Source: an uncultured Bacteroides sp.
Lineage (GTDB): Bacteria; Bacteroidota; Bacteroidia; Bacteroidales; Bacteroidaceae
Assembly (NCBI RefSeq): GCF_900547205.1
Contig: NZ_URFY01000017.1
Coordinates: forward strand, 1 to 64,000
DNA length: 64,000 nucleotides
Direction: 5' to 3'
Shown here in pieces: positions 16,399 through 23,852 of the stretch (position 1 is the stretch's first letter; each line of letters begins with the position of its first letter). The translations under genes and the position numbers were made by a program. The notes below the pieces were generated by a model. The model searched no databases and was not told the DNA's origin. It saw only the letters and a list, made by a program, of their open reading frames with translations.

Positions 16399-16575
16399 TT
16401 ATCTGTTGGTGAACCGTATAAAAAACTCCATCAGCTTGACAAAGATTGCCGCGCCGCATACATATATAAACACCGTGAAATCTTCCTTTCCTACTACGAA
16501 GTATGTGATAATGGCTGCCAAAGCCAGTATCAGGAACAGGATGTTCAGTACGTTTCTTATTTTATCGGGATTCAT
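16399..16575 (-). CDS. 58-aa single- or double-span membrane protein in the kor operon
   Basis: A short gene between korA and korB: ATG at 16575, 7 nt past the korA stop, and stop at 16399, 12 nt before korB. It begins MNPDKIRNVLNILFLILALA and continues with a second hydrophobic stretch (FTVFIYVCGAAIFVKLMEFF), ending in basic RFTNR. Two membrane helices are likely, with both ends inside by the positive-inside rule. Tight spacing on both sides argues that it is a real gene. It could tether the soluble oxidoreductase to the membrane or to a ferredoxin-linked complex; that is inference. No family recognised. Confidence 0.7.
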   Translation of the reverse strand: MNPDKIRNVLNILFLILALAAIITYFVVGKEDFTVFIYVCGAAIFVKLMEFFIRFTNR

Positions 16576-16582
16576 CGTTTCG

Positions 16583-17665
16583 TTATTTGATTATTTTTTC
16601 TTCCAAAGCAGTAACTATTTCATCCGGGTCGGGAACGATGCCGCCGAGACGTCCGAAATGTTCTACCTTCACTTTACCGTTCACAGCAAGGCGGACATCT
16701 TCAATCATTTGTCCGGCATTCAGTTCAGTCACAAGCATACCTTTCACTTTGTCGGCATAAGCGACAATCGCTTTCGTGGGGAACGGCCACAAAGTGATGG
16801 GACGGAGGATACCTACTTTGATTCCTTTCTCACGAGCCAGCTCCATTGCTTTCTGACCAATGCGTGCCATTGAGCCGAATGCAATAATCAGGTATTCCGC
16901 ATCTTCGCAGTCTATCTCTTCAAAGCGTACTTCGTTCTCTTCTATTTCCTTATATTTAGCTTGGAAACGGATGTTATTGATTTCCATCGCTTCCGGCTTC
17001 AACTCCAGCGAAGTTATGATGTTCGGTTTGCGGCCTTTCGCTTTTCCGGTCGTAGCCCATGGGCATTGTTCAATCACTTCAGCATCCGTGCGGCGAGGCT
17101 TTTGTGCGGGAAGAACCACCTTTTCCATCATCTGTCCGATGACACCGTCGGCAAGGATAATGGCTGGGTTGCGGTATTTGAATGCAAGTTCGAAGCCCAG
17201 TTCTACGAAATCGGCCATTTCCTGAACGGATGCCGGAGCAAGCGCAATCAGTCTATAGTCACCATGACCACCACCTTTTACAGTCTGGAAATAGTCTGCC
17301 TGGCTTGGCTGGATTGTTCCCAATCCGGGACCACCACGCATCACGTTCACAATCAGACAAGGAAGTTCGGCGCCTGCAATGTAGGAGATTCCTTCCTGTT
17401 TCAGACTCACACCGGGGCTCGACGATGATGTCATCACCATCTTTCCGCTACCTGCACCTCCGTATACCATATTGATAGCAGCCACTTCACTTTCTGCCTG
17501 AAGCACTACCATGCCTGTTGTCTCCCATGGTTTCAGCTCGGCGAGTGTTTCCAAAATTTCCGATTGGGGAGTAATAGGATAACCGAAGTATCCATCCGCA
17601 CCGCAACGAATAGCTGCGTGGGCGATGGCTTCGTTTCCTTTCATTAATACAACTTCTTCTGCCAT
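16583..17665 (-). CDS. korA: 2-oxoacid:ferredoxin oxidoreductase, alpha subunit
   Basis: 360 aa. Begins EVVLMKGNEAIAHAAIRCGA, then YFGYPITPQSEI, the conserved YPITPxSE motif of alpha subunits, and SSSSPGVSLKQEGISY, which belong to domain I; domain II follows from ~residue 240 (YLIIAFGSMARIGQKA). The enzyme makes an acyl-CoA, CO2 and reduced ferredoxin in anaerobic metabolism. The sequence is also close to proteins annotated VorB (branched-chain 2-oxoacid), so kor versus vor is open. It follows the ferredoxin subunit by 11 nt. Confidence 0.9.
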   Translation of the reverse strand: MAEEVVLMKGNEAIAHAAIRCGADGYFGYPITPQSEILETLAELKPWETTGMVVLQAESEVAAINMVYGGAGSGKMVMTSSSSPGVSLKQEGISYIAGAELPCLIVNVMRGGPGLGTIQPSQADYFQTVKGGGHGDYRLIALAPASVQEMADFVELGFELAFKYRNPAIILADGVIGQMMEKVVLPAQKPRRTDAEVIEQCPWATTGKAKGRKPNIITSLELKPEAMEINNIRFQAKYKEIEENEVRFEEIDCEDAEYLIIAFGSMARIGQKAMELAREKGIKVGILRPITLWPFPTKAIVAYADKVKGMLVTELNAGQMIEDVRLAVNGKVKVEHFGRLGGIVPDPDEIVTALEEKIIK

Positions 17666-17676
17666 ATTCGTTTCTT

Positions 17677-17904
17677 TTATTCTACTTTTACTTTATACAC
17701 AGAGATACATCCGTCCGGACAAACCGTTGCACACGAGCTGCATCCGTTGCAGGTATCTTCTTTCACTTGCCAGGCATAGTTATAGCCTTTCATATTTACC
17801 TCTTTATTGAGGGAAATTACATCGAGCGGACACGCCACTACACACAGGTTGCATCCTTTGCAACGCTCTGTGTCGACTACGATAGCTCCTTTAATTTTTG
17901 CCAT
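17677..17904 (-). CDS. korD: 2-oxoacid:ferredoxin oxidoreductase, delta subunit (2[4Fe-4S] ferredoxin)
   Basis: 75 aa with two cluster motifs: CKGCNLCVVACP and CNGCSSCATVCP. Each supplies three Cys to one [4Fe-4S] cluster plus one to the other. It transfers electrons from the TPP centre to external ferredoxin. First structural subunit of the operon, 35 nt after the TPR gene and 11 nt before korA. Confidence 0.92.
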   Translation of the reverse strand: MAKIKGAIVVDTERCKGCNLCVVACPLDVISLNKEVNMKGYNYAWQVKEDTCNGCSSCATVCPDGCISVYKVKVE

Positions 17905-17939
17905 AATCTTTATCTTTATTACGTTATCTTTGAGTTCGA

Positions 17940-18221
17940 TTATTGATTAAACATATCTTTATTGTAGAAGTTCAGGATATCCATTGCCATTGTTCGTGCC
18001 TGAACGGCGGGACTGTTAGGATTGAGATCGATAGCATGCTGATAATTATCCAGCGCCTGCTTCCAATCTCCTTTTTTTCGGTAGGCATTTCCCCGTAAAT
18101 AGAAGAGCATATCTTTATCTTTTCCGACAGAATTGCCTTGGAGAAGTTGGTCTAATTGCTCAATGGCTGCATCCACATCTCCCTGATTGATAAGCTCTTT
18201 TAAGTTGTCTATTTGCTCCAT
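17940..18221 (-). CDS. Small TPR protein leading the kor operon
   Basis: 93 aa. Two tetratricopeptide units are readable: one from the start (LKELINQGDVDAAIEQLDQL) and a better one at ~39-73 (FYLRGNAYRKKGDWKQALDN then YQHAIDLNPNSPAV). There is no signal peptide. It is the first gene after the operon promoter. TPRs mediate protein contacts; a role in assembly of the oxidoreductase is possible but unproven. Confidence 0.8.
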   Translation of the reverse strand: MEQIDNLKELINQGDVDAAIEQLDQLLQGNSVGKDKDMLFYLRGNAYRKKGDWKQALDNYQHAIDLNPNSPAVQARTMAMDILNFYNKDMFNQ

Positions 18222-18249
18222 TTCTTTCGTCTTTCGGGATTCTTAGTCG

Positions 18250-18283
18250 CAAAGATAGTTTTTATTTATGTAAACAGGGCAAA
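18250..18283 (-). promoter_or_regulatory. Promoter of the TPR-kor operon
   Basis: The minus strand has TTTG (18280-18283), 22 nt, then TATCTTTG (18250-18257), about 28 nt before the TPR start at 18221. Confidence 0.65.
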
Positions 18284-18476
18284 CGTGGGCGGAAATTTGC
18301 ATCGTTTTGTTTTTATTGGATGTTGATAGATTGAGAAGAAACTCTTTTGTTTTTTTATGGAAAATATGGGTGTTTAACTTAAAACAGTGAGTAAACATTA
18401 AATAGTATGCGGTGTTATTTAATATCTTGCTATATTCAACCAAATTATATTATGAACTTAATATGAAGTAATTTTT

Positions 18477-19421
18477 ATGGAAAAGAATCTGTTTACTATT
18501 TGTGCGAACAATTATATTGATCGTTTGCGCAAGGAAGGCCGTTTTGCAACGGCCCATGTCTACAAAAACGCACTTCGTTCTTTTTCGCAATTTTGCAGAA
18601 CGCAGTCCATTGCGTTCAGTAGAATAACACGTGAAAACCTGAAGAGGTATAGTAATTATCTGATGGTGTCCCATCTAAGACCTAATACTATATCGACGTA
18701 TATGCGTATGTTGCGGTGTATTTATAATCGGGGAGTTGATTCAGGTGCAGCACCTTATGTACCGGGATTATTTCGTGACGTGTTTACCGGAGTCGATACC
18801 CGTCAGAAGAGAGCAATTCCGCTACCTGAACTTCACACCTTATTAAGTAAAGAGCCTCGGACGGAGAAACTTCGTCGTACGCAGGCAATTGCCAGTTTGA
18901 TGTTTCAGTTTTGCGGTATGCCATTTGCTGACTTGGCTCATCTGGAAAAAGCGAATCTAAAGCAGAATCTTCTGAAGTATAATCGTATCAAGACAGGAAC
19001 CCCAATGAGTGTAGAGGTTCTGGATTCTGCAAAAGGCATCATCTCTTCGCTTTGGAATAAAAAAGATGCCGGCAGCCCGGATTATCCCGACTATCTCTTC
19101 CACATATTGAGTGGAGATTATAAAAGAGATGAAGAAGCTGCCTACCGTGAATATCAGTCCGCTTTGAGGCGTTTTAATAACCAACTGAAAAGCTTATCAC
19201 GGGAATTGAATATACGCTCATCCGTCACCTCTTATACTCTTCGTCATTCTTGGGCCACTACGGCTAAGTATAGAGGAGTTTCTATCGAAATGATCAGCGA
19301 ATCATTGGGACACAAATCAATCAAGACTACTCAAATCTATCTAAAGGGATTTGAACTGGAAGAACGTACAAAAGTAAATAAGCTGAATTATTCTTACGTT
19401 AGTAGATATAAGATACTCTAA
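18477..19421 (+). CDS. Tyrosine-recombinase-family protein linked to the capsule promoter
   Basis: 314 aa. The N-terminal SAM-like core-binding domain is ~1-105 (NTISTYMRMLRCIYNRGV) and the catalytic domain ~110-295. Seen: R256 in SYTLRHSWA, LGH with H279, and the nucleophile Y288 in KTTQIYL. Unusual: the first catalytic Arg position (RGM in typical Bacteroides integrases) reads FCGMPF, with C146 (codon TGC). The HxxR histidine is Tyr, which is common in this genus. It lies 44 nt before a 20-bp inverted repeat that bounds an invertible promoter segment, so it is the obvious candidate recombinase. Either the Arg is supplied elsewhere, or the protein is a partner or remnant and another enzyme inverts the DNA. 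From memory, similar genes precede other Bacteroides capsule loci. Confidence 0.82.
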   Translation: MEKNLFTICANNYIDRLRKEGRFATAHVYKNALRSFSQFCRTQSIAFSRITRENLKRYSNYLMVSHLRPNTISTYMRMLRCIYNRGVDSGAAPYVPGLFRDVFTGVDTRQKRAIPLPELHTLLSKEPRTEKLRRTQAIASLMFQFCGMPFADLAHLEKANLKQNLLKYNRIKTGTPMSVEVLDSAKGIISSLWNKKDAGSPDYPDYLFHILSGDYKRDEEAAYREYQSALRRFNNQLKSLSRELNIRSSVTSYTLRHSWATTAKYRGVSIEMISESLGHKSIKTTQIYLKGFELEERTKVNKLNYSYVSRYKIL

Positions 19422-19465
19422 AGTGGTATAGCTAAAGTGTTGGGGATTAGGGACTTTGTGATACT

Positions 19466-19755
19466 GTTACTTCTTAGGTAACGGATAATTAATCGACGCA
19501 AAGATACGCAAAAATATAATTAGCATACAAGCAAAATTTCCTTTTTTTTCTGTTTTGCAGCAATATAGGGCAAAAATCTACTAAGGTATGAAAAAGGCGT
19601 TTCTTCATACCTGTTTTTTTTGCATCCTATGTTTAAGTATGTTTTCCCCTTCGCATAGGCTGAAAACACCTCATTGTACCCCATTAGACTAGATTTCCCT
19701 ATCATTTTCATTCATTTTCATTAAAAGCACATATTTCCGTTACCTAAGAAGTAAC
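19466..19755. promoter_or_regulatory. Invertible capsule promoter segment, OFF orientation
   Basis: A perfect 20-bp inverted repeat bounds this segment: left GTTACTTCTTAGGTAACGGA (19466-19485), right its reverse complement (19736-19755). Each repeat contains a recombinase-like core of two inverted GTAAC arms around a 7-nt spacer (CTAAGAA); at the right site the arms extend to 10 bp (19734-19743 and 19751-19760). Inside, a consensus promoter lies on the minus strand, facing the recombinase gene and away from upxY. I find no TAnnTTTG on the plus strand. Inversion would turn the promoter toward the capsule operon. Family knowledge: Bacteroides capsule promoters phase-vary this way. Confidence 0.85.
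19499..19530 (-). promoter_or_regulatory. Promoter inside the invertible segment, pointing away from upxY
   Basis: On the minus strand TTG (19528-19530), 21 nt, then TATCTTTG (19499-19506). As assembled it reads into the inverted repeat and the 3' side of the recombinase gene. The rest of the segment (19531-19735) holds AT-rich sequence and no gene. Confidence 0.75.
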
Positions 19756-19779
19756 GGAAAAACATGGGGTAAAAATAGT

Positions 19780-20358
19780 ATGATTTTAAATAAATCGAAA
19801 TCGATTAATGCTGGGCCTAGCAATGGGACAGGGGAAGGCGTAGCACACTCAAAACGCTGGTATGTTGCAATGGTTCGTATGCATCATGAAAAGAAGGTTG
19901 CCGAGCGTTTAGGGAATATGGGAATAGATTGTTTTGTTCCTGTTCAGCAGGAAGTTCATCAATGGAGCGACCGCCTCAAGAAGGTGGAATCTGTTCTACT
20001 GCCAATGATGGTTTTTGTGCATGCTAATGCGAAAGAGCGGAGAGAGGTTTTAAGCTTTTCTACAGTTAGTCGCTATATGGTGATGAGAGGTGAGAGTAAT
20101 CCTGCTGTGATTCCTGATGAGCAAATGGCTCGTTTCCGTTTTATGCTCGATTACTCTGAAGAAACTGTTTGCATGAATAGTGCTCCGTTGGCACGTGGCG
20201 AGAAGGTACGTGTTATCAAGGGACCGTTGACGGGACTTGTTGGTGAACTGGTTACGATGGATGGCAAAAGTAAAATAGCAATCCGGTTGAATATGCTTGG
20301 TTGCGCGTGTGTGGATATGCCGGTTGGGTATGTGGAGCCCATTGGAGAAAAGAATTAA
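19780..20358 (+). CDS. upxY: UpxY-family transcription antitermination factor
   Basis: 192 aa NusG-paralogue. After a variable N-terminus (1-25) comes the NGN domain (RWYVAMVRMHHEKKVAERLG, then DCFVPVQQEV and LLPMMVFVHA), followed by a KOW-like domain (GEKVRVIKGPLTGLVGELV). Family knowledge: UpxY proteins load on RNA polymerase in the capsule leader and prevent premature termination of their own operon. The gene starts 24 nt after the right inverted repeat, making it the first gene expressed when the promoter faces right. The usual second gene, upxZ, is absent; a glycan-initiation gene follows 23 nt later. Confidence 0.92.
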   Translation: MILNKSKSINAGPSNGTGEGVAHSKRWYVAMVRMHHEKKVAERLGNMGIDCFVPVQQEVHQWSDRLKKVESVLLPMMVFVHANAKERREVLSFSTVSRYMVMRGESNPAVIPDEQMARFRFMLDYSEETVCMNSAPLARGEKVRVIKGPLTGLVGELVTMDGKSKIAIRLNMLGCACVDMPVGYVEPIGEKN

Positions 20359-20381
20359 ACTATAACTACGGTAAAACAATT

Positions 20382-21512
20382 ATGATGTATATTTATATTG
20401 GAGGTACATTTTTACTTTCCGTATTATTAGCTACTATCGTCATTCCACGCATTATATTTATTTCCTACAAGAAACGTTTGTTCGATGTACCCGATTCTCG
20501 TAAAGTGCATAAGACTCCTGTTCCTCGACTTGGTGGATTGGCCTTTTTGCCTGTCATATTAATATCATTGTGCGTGATTACGGGCATTCGTTATTATATG
20601 AATGATACGGTTGCATCGGGATGGTCGTCTTGTATACTCATGCGCTATCTTTTCCTTATTGCTGGCACTACTTTACTTTATCTGATTGGTGTGACAGATG
20701 ACTTGGTGGGAGTGGGGTATCGTTATAAATTTGTGGTCCAGATTCTAGCCGCTTCCTTTCTTCCTCTTTCGGGTCTTTGGATTAACGATCTAGGAGGATT
20801 ATTGGGACTGTATGCCATTCCTGCTTATGTGGGTATGCCGCTAACTGTATTTCTGGTTGTGTATATAACTAATGCTATTAATTTGATTGATGGTATAGAT
20901 GGTTTAGCTTCCGGGCTTACTTGCATAGCGTTAGGGCTATTAATCATTGTCTGTGCATTTGTAGGACATTTGACTCATGCTCTTTTGGCTTCTGCCGCAT
21001 TGGGTGTAGTTGCTACCTTCTATTATTATAATGTATTCAGTATGTCCGGCAGGAAATTATTTATGGGCGATGCCGGAAGCTTGACGCTTGGCTATATCCT
21101 TAGTTTCTTGATTCTCCATTTCTGGACACGGCAAGAAGGTTGGGACCCATTCAGGATGAATCTTAATATGGTGACTATCTCTACATTACTTATTCCTTTG
21201 CTAGATGTGGTCCGTGTATTTTATTCACGTGCCAAGGACGGACGCAATCCGTTTCTGCCGGATAAGAATCATATTCATCACAAATTGTTGCGTACAGGAA
21301 TGAGGATACGTACTGTTATGATAACGTTGTTATTATTGTCTTTGTTTCTGGTAGCATCCAATTTTATATTGTCTTTTTATATCAATGCTACTTTTATGCT
21401 TCTTTTCGATTTGCTGTTTTGGTGTACGTCGCATCTCGTTATAAATCGAGCTATTGTGAAGCACGAAAAGCTGACTGGAAAAAAATGGTATACAACTTAT
21501 TTTCATTTGTGA
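20382..21512 (+). CDS. Initiating sugar-1-phosphate transferase, WecA/MraY type
   Basis: 376 aa from the ATG pair at 20382/20385; an upstream in-frame start at 20301 lies inside upxY and would add a non-hydrophobic stretch. About ten membrane helices. Family motifs: DSRKVHKTPVPRLGG, DDLVG with the catalytic Asp pair, NAINLIDGIDGLASG, FMGDAGSLTLG and the cytosolic HIHHKLL loop. It transfers a HexNAc-1-phosphate from a UDP-sugar to undecaprenyl phosphate at the inner membrane, the first step of repeat-unit synthesis. The donor is probably UDP-GlcNAc or UDP-GalNAc; sequence does not decide. Confidence 0.88.
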   Translation: MMYIYIGGTFLLSVLLATIVIPRIIFISYKKRLFDVPDSRKVHKTPVPRLGGLAFLPVILISLCVITGIRYYMNDTVASGWSSCILMRYLFLIAGTTLLYLIGVTDDLVGVGYRYKFVVQILAASFLPLSGLWINDLGGLLGLYAIPAYVGMPLTVFLVVYITNAINLIDGIDGLASGLTCIALGLLIIVCAFVGHLTHALLASAALGVVATFYYYNVFSMSGRKLFMGDAGSLTLGYILSFLILHFWTRQEGWDPFRMNLNMVTISTLLIPLLDVVRVFYSRAKDGRNPFLPDKNHIHHKLLRTGMRIRTVMITLLLLSLFLVASNFILSFYINATFMLLFDLLFWCTSHLVINRAIVKHEKLTGKKWYTTYFHL

Positions 21513-21563
21513 TAAAATCTTGGTTACAACACCCGAGCTTAAATATTAAAATATAGTAGAATT

Positions 21564-22538
21564 ATGGCTTATAAGCATTTACATTTCCACGAGAATTCTC
21601 TATTCTTAGTGACCGGTGCTGCTGGTTTCATTGGCAGCAATTTATGTGAAGCTATTCTGAACATGGGTTACAAAGTCCGTGCTCTTGATGACTTGTCGAC
21701 AGGTAAACAGAAAAATATTGATATGTTTTTGGATAATCCCCATTATGAATTTATCAAAGGGGATATTAAAGACCTTGATACCTGTATGAAGGCTTGTGAA
21801 GATGTGGACTATGTTCTTAATCAAGCCGCATGGGGCAGTGTTCCACGTTCTATCGAGATGCCTTTATTTTATTCACTTAACAATATTCAAGGTACATTGA
21901 ATATGCTGGAGGCAGCTCGTCAAAAAGGGATAAAAAAGTTTGTTTACGCATCATCCAGTTCCGTTTATGGTGATGAACCCAATCTCCCCAAGAAGGAGGG
22001 AGTGGAAGGTAACCTTCTTTCTCCGTATGCCGTAACAAAACGTTGTGATGAAGAATGGGCAAAACAGTATACGCGACATTATGGGCTTGACACGTATGGT
22101 ATGCGCTACTTCAATGTGTTTGGTCGTAGGCAAGATCCGGACGGAGCTTATGCTGCCGTTATACCTAAATTCATCAAACAACTTCTCAACGGGCAAAAAT
22201 GTCACATAAATGGTGATGGCAAACAAAGTCGTGATTTTACCTATGTGGAAAATGTAATAGAGGCTAATCTTAAAGCGTGTTTAGCTTCTTCAGAAGTGGC
22301 CGGACAAGCGTTCAATATCGCTTATGGCGGTCGGGAATACTTAATAGATATTTACTGTGGACTCACAAAAGCGCTTGGTATGGATACAGAGCCTGAATTT
22401 GGACCTGACCGTGCGGGAGATATAAAACATTCTAATGCGGACATCAATAAAGCCAAAGAACTTCTAGGCTATGATCCGGAATGGAGCTTTGAGAAAGGAA
22501 TCGAGGCGGCAATAGAATGGTATAAATCAAACTTATAA
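21564..22538 (+). CDS. UDP-N-acetylglucosamine 4-epimerase, TviC/WbpP type
   Basis: 324 aa short-chain dehydrogenase/reductase of the extended type. NAD loop GAAGFIGSN, then the subtype-diagnostic NQAAWGSVPRSIEMP seen in WbpP/TviC (which act on N-acetylated UDP-sugars), catalytic Y155 and K159 in SPYAVTKR, and RYFNVFGRRQDPDGAYAAV. It interconverts UDP-GlcNAc and UDP-GalNAc, or the corresponding uronic acids. The next gene is a TviB/WbpO-like dehydrogenase 22 nt away, so the pair should deliver UDP-GalNAcA for the capsule. Confidence 0.87.
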   Translation: MAYKHLHFHENSLFLVTGAAGFIGSNLCEAILNMGYKVRALDDLSTGKQKNIDMFLDNPHYEFIKGDIKDLDTCMKACEDVDYVLNQAAWGSVPRSIEMPLFYSLNNIQGTLNMLEAARQKGIKKFVYASSSSVYGDEPNLPKKEGVEGNLLSPYAVTKRCDEEWAKQYTRHYGLDTYGMRYFNVFGRRQDPDGAYAAVIPKFIKQLLNGQKCHINGDGKQSRDFTYVENVIEANLKACLASSEVAGQAFNIAYGGREYLIDIYCGLTKALGMDTEPEFGPDRAGDIKHSNADINKAKELLGYDPEWSFEKGIEAAIEWYKSNL

Positions 22539-22560
22539 TTTTTCAAGTATAATATAAACG

Positions 22561-23829
22561 ATGAAGCAAACTAAAATTTGTGTGATAGGCCTTGGATATG
22601 TAGGTCTGCCACTTGCCAGATTATTTTCTACTAAGTATTCTACCATCGGCTTCGACATGAACTCCCAACGTTGTGAAGCTTTGATGAACGGACATGATGC
22701 AACTCTCGAAGTTTCAGATGAACTACTTCAAGATTCTATTAATAATCATGGCTTTAAATGTACAGCTAATATAGAGGGCATCAAGGACTGCAATTTCTAC
22801 GTTATAGCTGTTCCTACCCCTGTAGATGAGAACAATAATCCCGACCTCACACCCCTATACGGTGCTTCTACTACCGTTGGTAAGGTCATCAATAGAGGCG
22901 ATGTTGTCGTTTACGAATCTACCGTTTACCCTGGTGTAACAGAGGACGAGTGTATCCCTGTTGTAGAGAAAGTTTCCGGTATGAAGATGAACGTTGACTT
23001 TTATGCCGGATATTCTCCTGAGCGTATCAATCCCGGAGATAAACTACACACCGTAGAACACATAAGGAAAGTTACTTCCGGTTCCACCCCCGAGATTGGT
23101 GTCTATATCAATGAGGTTTATTCTTCTGTAATTACTGCCGGAACCCATCTTGCTCCTACCATGAAGGTGGCGGAAGCTGCCAAGGTTATTGAGAATAGCC
23201 AACGAGATATTAATATAGCTTTTGTCAATGAGCTGTCCAAGATTTTTAATAAAATGGGCATCGATACTCTTGATGTTCTCGAAGCAGCAGGTACTAAGTG
23301 GAATTTCCTCCCTTTCCGACCGGGGCTTGTAGGTGGTCACTGCATTGGTGTAGATCCGTATTATCTTGCACAATGCGCGCAACGTCATGGTCACAATCCT
23401 GAAATTATCCTCGCAGGTCGTCGTATGAACGACGGTATGGGTGAGTATATAGCTATCGAAACCGTTAAGCATATGCTGAAGAAAGGTATTCAGGTGCTTG
23501 ATTCACAAATAATCATCCTCGGATTTACATTCAAGGAAAACTGTCCTGATGTTCGTAATACTAAGGTGATTGATATCTATCGTGCATTGAAAGAGTACAA
23601 TGCTAACATTACGATTTACGACCCCTGGGCAAATCCGGCTATAGCCAAACATGAGTATGGTATAGAGGTTACCAATGAACTTCCCAATCAGAAATTCAAT
23701 GCAGCTATTGTTGCTGTTGCCCACAAAGAGTTTGCGGACATTGATGTACTTGCTCTTCTAAAGGAAAAACATGTACTCTTTGACGTAAAGTGTACTCTCG
23801 ATCGAAATATCATTGATGGACGTCTGTAA
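22561..23829 (+). CDS. UDP-N-acetyl-hexosamine 6-dehydrogenase, TviB/WbpO type
   Basis: 422 aa UDP-sugar dehydrogenase. N-terminal Rossmann motif KICVIGLGYVGLPLA, the central domain with GLVGGHCIGVDPYY (catalytic C261) and a C-terminal UDP-binding domain (LGFTFKENCPDVRNTKV). It oxidises C6 of a UDP-HexNAc to a uronic acid with two NAD+. With the TviC-like epimerase it recalls the Vi-antigen route to UDP-GalNAcA. The exact order of epimerisation and oxidation is not readable. Cytosolic. Confidence 0.9.
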   Translation: MKQTKICVIGLGYVGLPLARLFSTKYSTIGFDMNSQRCEALMNGHDATLEVSDELLQDSINNHGFKCTANIEGIKDCNFYVIAVPTPVDENNNPDLTPLYGASTTVGKVINRGDVVVYESTVYPGVTEDECIPVVEKVSGMKMNVDFYAGYSPERINPGDKLHTVEHIRKVTSGSTPEIGVYINEVYSSVITAGTHLAPTMKVAEAAKVIENSQRDINIAFVNELSKIFNKMGIDTLDVLEAAGTKWNFLPFRPGLVGGHCIGVDPYYLAQCAQRHGHNPEIILAGRRMNDGMGEYIAIETVKHMLKKGIQVLDSQIIILGFTFKENCPDVRNTKVIDIYRALKEYNANITIYDPWANPAIAKHEYGIEVTNELPNQKFNAAIVAVAHKEFADIDVLALLKEKHVLFDVKCTLDRNIIDGRL

Positions 23830-23852
23830 ATATTGAAGGAAACCATAATAGT

